Below are positions 17,709-27,361 of a DNA stretch of 39,632 bases, piece by piece. Numbering within the stretch: the first letter of the stretch is position 1; each line of letters opens with the position of its first letter. Both the position numbers and the translations under genes were made by a program. The notes beneath the pieces were generated by a model. That model worked only from the letters and a program-made list of their open reading frames with translations. It ran no database searches and had not been told where the DNA came from. Source of the DNA: Desulfobacteria bacterium (GTDB lineage Bacteria; Desulfobacterota; Desulfobacteria; Desulfobacterales; C00003060); assembly GCA_030145395.1 (NCBI GenBank), contig JAQYVR010000055.1, positions 1-39,632 on the forward strand. Reading direction: 5' to 3'.

Positions 17709-18260
17709 ATGCCGAGAAAAAAGGTTGCCCGGTCAGTCCCCGTGGGGGAAAAGATCAAGAAAGCCAGGCAGAAGAAAAAGATCACACTGGATCAGGTGGC
17801 TAATGATACCGGATGCAGTATTGATTATCTGGAACAGATTGAGTCAGGTAAGACCATACCCCCTGTTGGGACCCTGTTGCAGATATCTCGGGCCCTGGAG
17901 ATTGACTCAGGATTATTGCTCAAGGAAGAGACAACCACAGCCGAAAGCCGTGCCAGGGCGTACAAGAAACGCACTAAGAATTATGCCTACACGACGCTGA
18001 CGCCGGGCGCGGAAAACAAACACCTCAAGGCGTTTCGTGTTACGGTTGATGCCATGAAGGATCATAAAGGGGTCGGGTATCAACATGACGGGGAAGAGTT
18101 TGCGTTTGTATTGGCTGGAAATGTAGAGATAACCGTCGGTGACCATGTGAACCGCTTGAAAACGGGTGAATCACTACATTTTAACTCAAGCGTCAGACAT
18201 AAACTCAGAAACACAGGCAAGAAGAAGGCAGAACTCTTGGTTATTGTCTATACGCCCTGA
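17709..18260 (+). CDS. XRE-family transcriptional regulator with C-terminal cupin domain
   Basis: 183 residues from ATG 17709, chosen because GGGAGG lies 6 bases upstream; the frame stays open to 17622. The N-terminal helix-turn-helix (about 12-70) contains ITLDQVANDTGCSIDYLEQIESG. The C-terminal cupin (about 110-180) has GVGYQHDGEEFAFVLAGNVEI and the second motif around ESLHFNSSVRHKLRN. Such proteins are one-component regulators that sense a small ligand in the cupin barrel. Its place between meaB and an acyl-CoA dehydrogenase gene suggests control of acyl-CoA metabolism (inference). Confidence 0.88.
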   Translation: MPRKKVARSVPVGEKIKKARQKKKITLDQVANDTGCSIDYLEQIESGKTIPPVGTLLQISRALEIDSGLLLKEETTTAESRARAYKKRTKNYAYTTLTPGAENKHLKAFRVTVDAMKDHKGVGYQHDGEEFAFVLAGNVEITVGDHVNRLKTGESLHFNSSVRHKLRNTGKKKAELLVIVYTP

Positions 18261-18389
18261 GTGCCTATACTGAACTAATGTGTCCAAGGTTGATGATTTC
18301 AGCCTCGATATGCTTTGGCTCACGATAGACACTTTTTGGGAGAGGCTATGCCTTGAATATGAGCTAATAGGTTGTACGAGGAGTGCGCT

Positions 18390-19553
18390 ATGACGTTCAA
18401 GCTGACTGAAGAACAACTCATGATTCAAACCATGGTCAGAGACTTTGCCCGGGAAGTCGTTCTTCCCACGGCCATGGAGCGTGATCGGTCTAAGGAGTTT
18501 CCAGCGGAGAATCTCAGCCAGATGGCAGAACTGGGCCTGATGGGTATGATGGTTCCGCCGGAATACGGTGGGGCTGCGGTAGATACGGTGAGTTATGTGT
18601 TGGCACTCCAAGAAATAGCATATGCTTGTGCTGCAACGGCTGTTGTAATGTCTGTCCATAATTCTATCGTGTGTGAAACAATTGTCCGCTTTGGAACTGA
18701 AGAGCAGAAACAGGCCTACCTAAAACCTTTGGCTACGGGTGAAGTCATAGGTGCCTTTGCCATGACAGAACCTCAGGCAGGATCGGACCCTGTAGGCCAA
18801 TCGACCTCGGCCGAGCGTGACGGAGACCACTACATCATCAATGGCACCAAGCGCTTCATTACCTCGGGTAAGAATGCCGGCTTAACCATAATAACGGCCA
18901 AGACAGACAAGGCAAAACGGCATAAAGGAATAAGCGCGTTTGTTGTCAGGAAGGGAATGCCCGGGTTCTTGGTGGGCAAGACTGAAGAAAAGATGGGGCT
19001 GTGCGCGTCTGATACGACCGATATGATTTTTGACAATTGCCGAGTTCCTGCTGAATGCCTACTGGGGCAAGAGGGAGATGGCTTTAAGATCGCTATGACC
19101 GCCTTGGACAGTGGCCGCATAGGGATCGCTGCACAGTCGATTGGCGTTGCCCAGGCTGCATTGAATGCAGCGGTTTCTTATGCCAAAGAGCGAGAGCAGT
19201 TTGGCCAGCCGATTTCAAAGTTCCAGGGCCTGCGCTGGATGCTGGCGGACATGGTTACTGAGATAGAGGCAGCACGGCAGATGACCTTTTCTGCCTCGGC
19301 CAAGAAAGACAGGGGCGAGAAATACACCATGGAAGCCTCTATGGCAAAGCTGTTTGCCTCGGAGATGGTGAACCGGGTTACGGCTAAGGCATTGCAAATT
19401 CATGGGGGGTATGGTTACACTAAAGAATACCCGGTTGAGCGCTATTACAGAGATGCGCGTGTCTTTACCATCTATGAGGGGACATCAGAGATTCAACGCG
19501 TGGTCATAGCAAACCATCTTCTGGGAGATCGGTATGTAGGTACGTTGCGATAG
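18390..19553 (+). CDS. Acyl-CoA dehydrogenase
   Basis: 387 residues from ATG 18390, which has GAGGAG about 6 bases upstream; a TTG at 18372 would add six. Signature sequences include AFAMTEPQAGSDPVG (FAD and substrate binding), LQIHGGYGYTKEYPVER and IYEGTSEIQR, where the Glu is the catalytic base of short-chain members. The enzyme would oxidise a short or medium acyl-CoA to the enoyl-CoA, passing electrons to an electron-transfer flavoprotein. Chain length cannot be told from sequence. An enoyl-CoA hydratase-family gene lies 7 kb downstream but not in the same operon. Confidence 0.93.
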   Translation: MTFKLTEEQLMIQTMVRDFAREVVLPTAMERDRSKEFPAENLSQMAELGLMGMMVPPEYGGAAVDTVSYVLALQEIAYACAATAVVMSVHNSIVCETIVRFGTEEQKQAYLKPLATGEVIGAFAMTEPQAGSDPVGQSTSAERDGDHYIINGTKRFITSGKNAGLTIITAKTDKAKRHKGISAFVVRKGMPGFLVGKTEEKMGLCASDTTDMIFDNCRVPAECLLGQEGDGFKIAMTALDSGRIGIAAQSIGVAQAALNAAVSYAKEREQFGQPISKFQGLRWMLADMVTEIEAARQMTFSASAKKDRGEKYTMEASMAKLFASEMVNRVTAKALQIHGGYGYTKEYPVERYYRDARVFTIYEGTSEIQRVVIANHLLGDRYVGTLR

Positions 19554-19586
19554 AGCAACCACAATGTTTTCACGTTGTCGGACCAG

Positions 19587-19600
19587 GTGGGGTGCCCCAC
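19587..19600. repeat. Short perfect palindrome after the acyl-CoA dehydrogenase gene
   Basis: GTGGGGTGCCCCAC reads as a 14-base hairpin, and most of its right half (GTGCCCCAC) recurs at about 19617-19625. No T-run follows. It may aid termination or be a protein site; neither is shown. Confidence 0.35.
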
Positions 19601-19656
19601 GGGTTGGAACCAGAGGTGCCCCACTGGTGTGTTAGGCACATTCAATAAGAACGCAG

Positions 19657-19662
19657 TATAAT
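19657..19662 (+). promoter_or_regulatory. Candidate -10 element for the RND operon
   Basis: A perfect TATAAT stands 24 bases before the ATG at 19687. The best upstream hexamer, TTAGGC at 19632-19637, is a poor -35 at 19-base spacing, so an activator or another sigma factor may be needed. Confidence 0.35.
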
Positions 19663-19686
19663 CAGGAGTGAAGGAAGAGAAGGTCT

Positions 19687-20787
19687 ATGAAGAAAATGTA
19701 TCTCAAATGGTTCGTTGGTTCCGGTATGTTGGTGGCTCTTGTTGTCTATCTTATTATTGGTTCCACGGCCCGGGCTGAAGACGCAAAGCAAGGACCCCAG
19801 GGGCCGCCACCGGCCCCTGTGCAGGTCGCTTCAGTCGTTGAAGAGATGGTTTCAGATCAGGTAACCCTGGTTGGCACCACTGAAGCGATTGCCCGTAGCA
19901 CGGTCGCCGCTCAGGTTTCGGGATCGGTGCAAAACTTCCCGGTGGGTGAGGGCGACTTCGTCAAGAAAGGACAAGTCCTTGCAAGGCTCAGATCAACCAG
20001 TCTGGCGCTTCGTGTTAAGGCGGCAGAGGCTACCATGGAGAGAGTGCGATCAAACGCGGTTTTAGCAGAAAAAGAACTCGGTAGGTACACCAAACTGAAA
20101 GGTACTGACAGCATTGCTGAGAGCAAATATGACGAAGCATTGGATCGGCATCAGTCCCTTAAACAGGAACTTCTTCGAACTGAAGCTGAGATTGAACTGT
20201 TGAAGGATGATATCCGCAACAAAACAGTCGTCGCCCCTTTTGCAGGGTTTGTTGCCGAAGAGTATACGCAGGTAGGAGAGTGGATAGATGTGGGCGGTCC
20301 AGTCGTATCCCTGCTGGACTTGGGACGCATCCGGATCACCGTGGACGTGCCGGAGCGTTACGCCATGCAGCTTTCTCAGGACAGCCCGGTGCGGGTACTG
20401 GTGACAAGCCTGTCGGATGACACATTTTCCGGAAAGATCTCTGCTGTTCTCCCGGAAGGCGACATGAATGCCCGTACGTTTCCGGTTCGAATTGAACTGG
20501 ACAATCCCAACTTGGAGATCAGGAGCGGCATGGAGGCCACGGCGACATTTAGCCTGGGAACCAAGAGGAAGGCTCTTCTGGTCCCCAAAGATGCCATAGT
20601 GACAGCGGGAACGAATCGGATGGTGTATGTCGTGGCGGATGGTGTAGCCCAGCCCGTACCAGTCCAAGTCGTTGGGTACTATGATGGGAACGTAGCGGTC
20701 GAGGGGCCCCTCCAGCCAGGAGCCCCTGTGGTTATCCGCGGAAACGAACGCTTGATGCCGGGGCAGCCCGTGCAAATAATGGAGTGA
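19687..20787 (+). CDS. RND efflux periplasmic adaptor (membrane fusion protein)
   Basis: 366 residues. An N-terminal signal or anchor (about 8-30) precedes a Pro-rich linker. The core follows the HlyD/AcrA order: a barrel-sandwich half (VGTTEAIARSTVAAQVSG), a coiled hairpin (about 110-165, rich in Glu, Lys and Leu), the second half (VVAPFAGFVAEEYTQVGEWID), a beta-barrel and a membrane-proximal domain ending VVIRGNERLMPGQPVQI. It should link the inner-membrane pump encoded 21 bases downstream to an outer-membrane channel. No TolC-like gene is in the window. Confidence 0.91.
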   Translation: MKKMYLKWFVGSGMLVALVVYLIIGSTARAEDAKQGPQGPPPAPVQVASVVEEMVSDQVTLVGTTEAIARSTVAAQVSGSVQNFPVGEGDFVKKGQVLARLRSTSLALRVKAAEATMERVRSNAVLAEKELGRYTKLKGTDSIAESKYDEALDRHQSLKQELLRTEAEIELLKDDIRNKTVVAPFAGFVAEEYTQVGEWIDVGGPVVSLLDLGRIRITVDVPERYAMQLSQDSPVRVLVTSLSDDTFSGKISAVLPEGDMNARTFPVRIELDNPNLEIRSGMEATATFSLGTKRKALLVPKDAIVTAGTNRMVYVVADGVAQPVPVQVVGYYDGNVAVEGPLQPGAPVVIRGNERLMPGQPVQIME

Positions 20788-20808
20788 TCTAAAGGACACT
20801 GTTTTTCT

Positions 20809-23800
20809 ATGAAACTTGTTGATGCAGCAATCAAGAAACCGGTTACCGTCACTGTTGGCGTCATTCTGTTGGTGATGTTTGGCCTTATCTCTTTGTTCAG
20901 GATTCCTATTCAATTAACGCCCAACGTAGACATGCCGGAAGTTTCCGTGGAGACCTTCTGGAACGGAGCAAGCCCTTTGGAGGTTGAGCGAGAGATTGTT
21001 GATGTTCAGGAAGACGAACTGAAGAACGTCCAAGGCCTGGACAAGATGACAAGCGAAAGCAGTGACAGTGTGTCATACATCAACCTGATGTTTGAGATAG
21101 GCACCGATACGGACGCAGCCCTTCTCAGGGTTTCGCACAAGCTCGACCAGGTCATAGAATACCCCAATGATGTGGAGAAGCCGATCATTAAGTCGGGGGG
21201 GCGCTTTGAGAGCGCAATTGCCTGGATGATCCTTCAGGGCCGTGAAGGATATGAAGGGGTGCTCAGCCATGAATACGACTTTGTTGACGAGAACGTGAAA
21301 CCGCGTTTGGAGCGAATTACCGGGATATCTTCTTCCAATATCTATGGGGGGCAAGAGAGGGAACTTCAAGTAATTGTCAATTCAGATGCCATGGCCGCCC
21401 GAAACGTCACTATCTCGGAACTTATGCAGGCTCTCAACATTGAAAACCGGAACATCAGCGCTGGCGACTTTGATGAAGGAAAGAGGCGTTATATTGCTCG
21501 CACGGTGGGTGAATACCAGACCCCTGATGATGCAGCCAAAGTCATTGTTAAGCGGGTAAATGGGGTTCCGATCACGGTAGGTGATGTGGCAAGGGTGTCC
21601 CTCGGACATGCAGACCTCGAATTAGCCGTTCGGCATGAGGGGATTCCCACCATTGTCTTGAACGCTGTCCGTGAAACCGGCTCAAATGTCCTTGTCGTGA
21701 TGAAGAATCTCCAGGAAGCTTTGGAGGAACTGAACAATGGCATTCTAAAAGATCGCAAATTAAAAATTGAAATGGCCTACGACGAAACCCATTATATCTA
21801 TGGCGCCATTGCACTGGTGCGCAAGAACATATTCGTAGGGGGCACCCTCGCAATCATTGTTCTGCTGATCTTTCTACGAAATTTTTCCAGCACGTTGATC
21901 GTCTCTCTTGCAATCCCGATCAGTGTGGTGGGAACCTTTCTTGTGATGAGCCTGTTGGGACGCAATATCAATGTGGTGAGTCTTGCCGGGATGAGTTTCG
22001 CCATTGGCGTGGTGGTGGATAACTCTATCGTGGTCTTTGAAAACATATTTCGTCACCGTGAGATGGGAAAGTCACGTTTCCAGGCCGCTCATGATGGTAC
22101 GGTCGAGGTTTGGGGTGCTGTGCTTGCCAGTACCTTGACCACCGTTGCCGTTTTCATACCCATGGTCTTTGTCCAAGAGGAGGCTGGACAGCTTTTCCGA
22201 GATATCGCCATTGCTATCAGTAGCGCAGTGGCGCTGAGTCTGTTGGTATCGATTACGGTGATACCCGCACTCTCTTCAAAGATGCTTGGAGAGGTCCAGC
22301 GGACTGAGGCTCCGCGCAGGAGGCGTTGGTCCATCTATGCCCTGGCTTCCAGAATAACGGACGGGCTGACAAGCTTTGTCTACTGGATGTGCGGCAGAAT
22401 CTCTGCACGCCTCGGATTGGCTGTGGTGATGACAGGCCTTGCCGTCGGCATGGTTTTCTTTCTGATGCCCAAGACAGAGTACCTGCCACAAGGAAATCGA
22501 GAGCTTCTATTCGGCATCCTCTTGCCGCCGGCCGGATACAATCTTGAAGAATACAATGAGATTGCACGGACCCTGGAAGAGGGTGTTATACCCCTGATTT
22601 CGCACGATGGTGAAAGTGAAACTGCCAATCAACTCAACCTTCCGACAGTAAAGAACCTCTTCTATGTCGCCTGGGGGCAGATGGCATTCTTTGGTGTTGT
22701 CTCAGCGGTCCAGGAAAGAACCGCTGAACTCCTCCCTTATGTATACGGAATTATAGGCAAAATTCCCGGAATGATTGGCATAGTCCAGCAACCGAGTCTG
22801 TTTGAGCAGGGCATCGGCGCAGGGCGAGCCATCGACATTGAGATCAAGGGCCCGGATCTGGATCGAATAATTATGCTTGGCCGACAGATATTCGGCCAGG
22901 TGATGCAACTCATGCCTACTGCCCAGATTCGTCCGATACCGAGCCTCGATTTGGGAAACCCGGAAATGCGTGTGATCCCCAACCGGGATCGTCTCACAAG
23001 GGTCGGTATGACAACAGCCGACCTGGGCAGAACAGTGGACGCCCTCGTGGACGGCGCCAAGGCAGGCAGTTATCGCCTTTACGGGGACGAGATAGACCTG
23101 ATTGTGAAGGGAGAGGAAACCACAGTAAAACGGACGCAAGATCTTGCAGCACTCCCCATTCAGACCCCCATAGGAGAGAGGGTGACCCTGGGTTCTTTGG
23201 CCGAGATTCGTCTGGAGGAGGGGCCTACCCAGATTAACCACATTAATTCGGAGCGTGCCATTACAATTCAGGTCATCCCCCCGGGAGATATCCCGCTTGA
23301 AACCGCCATGGCCTTGGTCAGCGACAAAGTAGTGGGCCCCATCAAGGAGAGCGGAGAACTAGGAACTCTTTTCCGGATTGAGCTGAGCGGGACAGCCGAC
23401 GACCTGGTGAAAACGAGGCGTTCTCTTCAGTGGAACTTCGTCCTGGCCATCCTCATAAGCTATCTCTTGATGTCCGCCCTCTTTGAAAACTTTTTCTATC
23501 CGTTCATCATTTTGTTTAGTGTCCCTCTGGCCGCAGCCGGTGGGTTCGTCGGCCTTCTCTTAGTAAACCTTTTCATCGCCTATCAACCCCTGGACGTCAT
23601 TACGATGCTCGGTTTTGTGATCCTGGTGGGCATTGTTGTCAACAATGCGATTCTTATCGTTCATCAGGCCCTCAACAACATACGCGAAAGCAATATGCCG
23701 CCCCGGGAAGCGATTAGCGAATCGGTTCGCAGCCGTATTCGGCCCATCTACATGAGTACTATCACAAGCGTTTTCGGGATGTTTCCACTGGTCCTTTTCC

Positions 23801-23961
23801 CTGGAGCCGGCTCAGAGTTCTACCGGGGCCTTGGAAGCGTGGTTGTCGGCGGTCTTCTGGTCTCCACGGTCTTCACGATTTTTCTGGTCCCTGCTCTCTT
23901 AAGCCTGGTGCTCGACGCCTCTGCAGTCATGAAGAGGCGTTTTCGGCCACAAAGCTCTTAA
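20809..23961 (+). CDS. RND-family efflux transporter permease
   Basis: 1050 residues with the standard RND layout: an N-terminal helix ending before PNVDMPEVSVET, two large periplasmic loops and two sets of six membrane helices. TM4 carries GVVVDNSIVVFENI with a single Asp (D404) where classic drug pumps of the AcrB type have two adjacent Asp. The C-terminal half has PFIILFSVPLAAAGGFVGL and the repeated GIVVNNAILIVHQAL, close to many HAE1-type pumps. It uses the proton gradient to expel amphiphilic compounds; the substrate is unknown. It is cotranscribed with the adaptor gene upstream. Confidence 0.92.
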   Translation: MKLVDAAIKKPVTVTVGVILLVMFGLISLFRIPIQLTPNVDMPEVSVETFWNGASPLEVEREIVDVQEDELKNVQGLDKMTSESSDSVSYINLMFEIGTDTDAALLRVSHKLDQVIEYPNDVEKPIIKSGGRFESAIAWMILQGREGYEGVLSHEYDFVDENVKPRLERITGISSSNIYGGQERELQVIVNSDAMAARNVTISELMQALNIENRNISAGDFDEGKRRYIARTVGEYQTPDDAAKVIVKRVNGVPITVGDVARVSLGHADLELAVRHEGIPTIVLNAVRETGSNVLVVMKNLQEALEELNNGILKDRKLKIEMAYDETHYIYGAIALVRKNIFVGGTLAIIVLLIFLRNFSSTLIVSLAIPISVVGTFLVMSLLGRNINVVSLAGMSFAIGVVVDNSIVVFENIFRHREMGKSRFQAAHDGTVEVWGAVLASTLTTVAVFIPMVFVQEEAGQLFRDIAIAISSAVALSLLVSITVIPALSSKMLGEVQRTEAPRRRRWSIYALASRITDGLTSFVYWMCGRISARLGLAVVMTGLAVGMVFFLMPKTEYLPQGNRELLFGILLPPAGYNLEEYNEIARTLEEGVIPLISHDGESETANQLNLPTVKNLFYVAWGQMAFFGVVSAVQERTAELLPYVYGIIGKIPGMIGIVQQPSLFEQGIGAGRAIDIEIKGPDLDRIIMLGRQIFGQVMQLMPTAQIRPIPSLDLGNPEMRVIPNRDRLTRVGMTTADLGRTVDALVDGAKAGSYRLYGDEIDLIVKGEETTVKRTQDLAALPIQTPIGERVTLGSLAEIRLEEGPTQINHINSERAITIQVIPPGDIPLETAMALVSDKVVGPIKESGELGTLFRIELSGTADDLVKTRRSLQWNFVLAILISYLLMSALFENFFYPFIILFSVPLAAAGGFVGLLLVNLFIAYQPLDVITMLGFVILVGIVVNNAILIVHQALNNIRESNMPPREAISESVRSRIRPIYMSTITSVFGMFPLVLFPGAGSEFYRGLGSVVVGGLLVSTVFTIFLVPALLSLVLDASAVMKRRFRPQSS

Positions 23962-24321
23962 GACGTTGACTTTATCTTGAAAAGTCTGGGTCTCTATGCC
24001 AGGTCAGAGGCGATCCCCTTTTGCCTTATGTTAAACGCAGGGATAAATCCGAAGCACGAAATCCGAAACACGAAACAATATCAAATGACAGAAATTCAAA
24101 TGATTGAAACAAGAGAGTTTGTGAGGCATGGTTTGTTTTGGTCATTGAGATATTCTGTAATTCGGATTTTGAGTTCTACAATGACCGGTTAACAAATTAT
24201 CCCCTTCCCGGCGTTAAGCCAAAATCTGATCATCTTCGCCTGGATTTTCTACTTTGCATGGCAGGCGGGTATTCGAGTTTCGTATTTTCCGGCTAGCCGG
24301 GGTTAGGAGGGTTGTAGAAGT
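23962..24321. other. Intergenic gap dominated by a palindromic repeat
   Basis: About 360 bases between the RND pump and glgX. An open frame at 23977-24192 (+) reads through repeat DNA (PKHEIRNTKQ type translation) and is not taken as a gene. The imperfect palindrome at 24045-24169 fills its middle; AGGAGGG near 24305 serves glgX. No clear promoter or terminator was found. Confidence 0.55.
24045..24169. repeat. 125-bp imperfect palindromic element
   Basis: AAATCCGAA (24045-24053) and TTCGGATTT (24161-24169) form perfect inverted ends; inner stretches such as ATCAAATGAC and GTCATTGAGAT also pair imperfectly. The left arm contains short tandem variants of ATCCGAAACACGAAA. Repeats of this appearance are common between genes in environmental bacterial genomes; no gene lies inside. 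Confidence 0.6.
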
Positions 24322-26442
24322 TTGGAAACGTGGAACTCGAAACCCGGTCAGCCCCTCCCCCTGGGGGCCACGATGAAACCGGAGGGTGTGAACTTCTCCG
24401 TGTTTTCACGACATGCCACGTCCCTCACACTTGTCCTCTTTGAGAAAGAAAACATAGATCCTGTTGCTGAGATTCCACTGGACCCCGAGATCAACAGGAC
24501 CGGTGATATATGGCATATCCTTGTCCTTGGCATGGACCCATCCGTGCGTTACGGTTACAGAGCTGATGGACCATTTGACCCCCAAGGGGAAGGGCACTGG
24601 TTCAACAAGGAGAGTATTCTCCTCGATCCGTATGCCAGGGCTTTGGAAGGTGGGGAAACATGGGGGGGCAACCCTGGTGTTGGAACGCAAGCAGGTAAAG
24701 AAGTCTCCTTTCAGCGGCGTTGTTGTATTCCGGTGGATGACTTTGACTGGGAGGGGGACAGTCTTCCGAACTTGTCCCTGAAAGACAGCGTTATCTATGA
24801 GCTCCATGTGCGGGGATATACGGTGCACGGATCTTCAGGGGTCACAAGCCGTGGCACCTACAAGGGTCTGATAGAAAAGATTCCACACATAAAGTCCCTG
24901 GGAGTGACAGCCGTAGAATTGATGCCCGTATTTGAATTCAACGAGCTGGAAAACAAGAAACTGAATCCCAAAACCGGAGAACGGCTAAAGAACTTTTGGG
25001 GTTACAGCACATCGGGATTCTTCGCTCCCAAAGCTTCTTATGCCTCAAAGGGTTGGGACGGAAATCAGGTCAAAGAATTCAAGGAGATGGTCAAGGCCTT
25101 CCATTGTGCGGGTCTGGAGGTGATCATCGATGTGGTGTTTAACCACACCGCAGAGAGTAACTCAGACGGGCCGGTTATCAGCTTCCGAGGACTGGATAAT
25201 ACTGTTTATTACGCCCTGGACCCGGAGTCCAAGGAGTATCTGAATCTTGCAGGGTGCGGTAACACGGTCAACTGCAATCATCCCGTGGTTCAAACATTCA
25301 TCTTGGATTGTCTCAGATATTGGGTTGTGGAGATGCACGTGGATGGGTTTCGTTTTGATCTGGCATCCATCCTGCGCAGGGATCATAAGGGTGAATTCCT
25401 CTCAGGTCCTTCACTCGTTGACGCCATTGAACAGGCCCCAGTCCTTGCCCACACCAAGATCATTGCCGAGGCGTGGGATACACAGACCAATCAAGTGGGA
25501 GCATTTCCCGGGCGTTGGGCTGAGTGGAATTCATACTATAGGGACGATGTGAGGCGTTTCGGCCGGGGGGAGCCGGGTATGGTACCCATGCTGGCCACGC
25601 GTATAGGGGGGAGTTCTGATCTCTATCAGACAAGCGGTCGGCGTCCGTACAATAGTATAAACTACATCACCTGCCATGATGGGTTTACCCTATATGATAT
25701 AGTGTCTTATGACTGCAAGCATAATGAAGTAAACGGTGAGGATAACCAGGACGGTACTGACCAGAACTTTAGCTCAAACAGCGGTGTTGAGGGGCCTGCG
25801 GAGAGTAGTCTGGTCAATGACTTGAGACTGCGCCGTATGAAGACTCTTGTGACTATACTCATGGTCTCCCACGGCGTCCCCATGATCCTGGCCGGAGATG
25901 AGTTCGGTAGAACGCAGCAAGGCAACAACAATCCTTATTGCCAAGACAATGAAACAAGCTGGATCAACTGGAACCTGGCAGAAGAGAATGCTGGGTTACT
26001 GAGGTTTTTCAGGAAAGTAATAGCTTTCAGGAATAGACATCCTGTATTTCGCAGGTCCCATTTCTTGACCGGTAAGGACACGAACCAGGATCAACACCCT
26101 GATGTGAGTTGGCATGGGCTTGAATTGGACAAGCCGGATTGGTCAGAAAATTCTAAGGTGCTTGCCTTCATGCTGGACGGCCATGAACTTCCACATGAGA
26201 AAAGGGATGACGATTTCTATGTAGTATTGAACGGAGATCAGGTCGAACACAGCCTTGAAGTCTCACCTCCCAAAGCGGGTAAGGCTTGGTTTCGCATCAT
26301 AGATACCAGCATGGCTTCCCCTGAAGACATCCTGGATGAAGATCAAGGGATTGCCATCATACCCGAGAGGAGATGTTCTGTACTTCCCATGGCTGCCGTG
26401 GTCTTTATTTCGTTCAACACCCCTGCAACACCTACCACATAG
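24322..26442 (+). CDS. glgX: Glycogen debranching enzyme GlgX
   Basis: 706 residues, the usual length. The N-terminal CBM48-like domain contains GVNFSVFSRHAT; the GH13 catalytic domain shows VIIDVVFNHTAE, VDGFRFDLASIL with the nucleophile Asp, the acid/base Glu in IIAEAWD and YITCHDGFTLYD. The stretch NEVNGEDNQDG is characteristic of GlgX/isoamylase. It hydrolyses alpha-1,6 branches of glycogen in the cytoplasm. The start is TTG at 24322, with AGGAGGG about 11 bases upstream; no ATG or GTG is better placed. No other glycogen genes are nearby. Confidence 0.93.
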   Translation: METWNSKPGQPLPLGATMKPEGVNFSVFSRHATSLTLVLFEKENIDPVAEIPLDPEINRTGDIWHILVLGMDPSVRYGYRADGPFDPQGEGHWFNKESILLDPYARALEGGETWGGNPGVGTQAGKEVSFQRRCCIPVDDFDWEGDSLPNLSLKDSVIYELHVRGYTVHGSSGVTSRGTYKGLIEKIPHIKSLGVTAVELMPVFEFNELENKKLNPKTGERLKNFWGYSTSGFFAPKASYASKGWDGNQVKEFKEMVKAFHCAGLEVIIDVVFNHTAESNSDGPVISFRGLDNTVYYALDPESKEYLNLAGCGNTVNCNHPVVQTFILDCLRYWVVEMHVDGFRFDLASILRRDHKGEFLSGPSLVDAIEQAPVLAHTKIIAEAWDTQTNQVGAFPGRWAEWNSYYRDDVRRFGRGEPGMVPMLATRIGGSSDLYQTSGRRPYNSINYITCHDGFTLYDIVSYDCKHNEVNGEDNQDGTDQNFSSNSGVEGPAESSLVNDLRLRRMKTLVTILMVSHGVPMILAGDEFGRTQQGNNNPYCQDNETSWINWNLAEENAGLLRFFRKVIAFRNRHPVFRRSHFLTGKDTNQDQHPDVSWHGLELDKPDWSENSKVLAFMLDGHELPHEKRDDDFYVVLNGDQVEHSLEVSPPKAGKAWFRIIDTSMASPEDILDEDQGIAIIPERRCSVLPMAAVVFISFNTPATPTT

Positions 26443-26452
26443 GGAGGGAAAT

Positions 26453-27229
26453 ATGAGTTACGACTATCTTAAGTTTGAGTCAGAGGGTGGGATAGGGACT
26501 ATTACACTCAACCGGCCGGAAAAAAGAAATGCTCTTTCTCTCGAATTACTACAAGATTTTAGTGCCCTACTGACAAGCATAAGTCAAGACAAGGGGACAA
26601 GGGTTGTCATAATAAAGGGTGAGGGAAAGGTCTTTTCCGCAGGTCATGATATCTCACAACTGGTAAATCACGAGATGATATTCTACAGGGAAATCTTCGA
26701 TAGTTGCGTGAAGGTCATGGAAAAGATCCAGCGCCTGCCTCAACCCGTCATCGCGCAGGCGCATGGGGTTGCCACGGCAGCCGGATGTCAATTGGTGGCA
26801 GCCTGCGATCTTGCTGTGGCAGAAGAAGACACGTTGTTCGGGACACCCGGTGTGAAGGTCGGGCTCTTTTGCACCACGCCAGCGGTTCCCCTTGTCCGGG
26901 CCATAGGAAGGAAAAGGGCCCTCGAGATGTTACTCACCGGACGTATGATCTCAGCGCATGAAGCCCAACAATACGGCCTGATCAATAAGGTCGTTTCTGG
27001 TGACAAGCTTACTGAAGAAACCAGGGCCCTAGCCCATAAGATCGCCGAGGCAAGCCCTCTCACCCTAAGCCTAGGCAAGACAGCATTCTATACGCAGGTT
27101 AACCTCACTGATTCCCAGGCCTATGATTATGCCCAGCAGGCCATTGTCAACAATCTTCTTGCCGAGGATGCCCAGGAAGGTCTCTTGGCATTTCTGGAGA
27201 AGAGGAAGCCTACGTGGAAAGGAGAGTAA
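26453..27229 (+). CDS. Enoyl-CoA hydratase/isomerase family protein, ECHDC3-like
   Basis: 258 residues from ATG 26453, chosen because GGGAGGG lies about 5 bases upstream; the frame stays open back into glgX. Crotonase motifs are clear: LNRPEKRNALSLEL, the oxyanion-hole segment FSAGHDISQLV and GVATAAGCQLVAACDLAVAEE. The stretch VGLFCTTPAVPLVRAIGRKRA resembles the ECHDC3 subgroup, in which the usual catalytic Glu residues are not all kept, so hydratase activity should not be assumed. It follows glgX by only 10 bases and is probably cotranscribed, though the functions differ. Confidence 0.88.
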   Translation: MSYDYLKFESEGGIGTITLNRPEKRNALSLELLQDFSALLTSISQDKGTRVVIIKGEGKVFSAGHDISQLVNHEMIFYREIFDSCVKVMEKIQRLPQPVIAQAHGVATAAGCQLVAACDLAVAEEDTLFGTPGVKVGLFCTTPAVPLVRAIGRKRALEMLLTGRMISAHEAQQYGLINKVVSGDKLTEETRALAHKIAEASPLTLSLGKTAFYTQVNLTDSQAYDYAQQAIVNNLLAEDAQEGLLAFLEKRKPTWKGE

Positions 27230-27361
27230 TACCTTACGCAAACCCTGCCAAGATTCAGATGACCTCCTCTTCATCTACATCCGATCATCGCTCGTATGCA
27301 TCTGCTACGGCAAAGCGCTGACCTCCTCGGACATTGGGGCAGTAAAGAGTATCGTCCTTGC

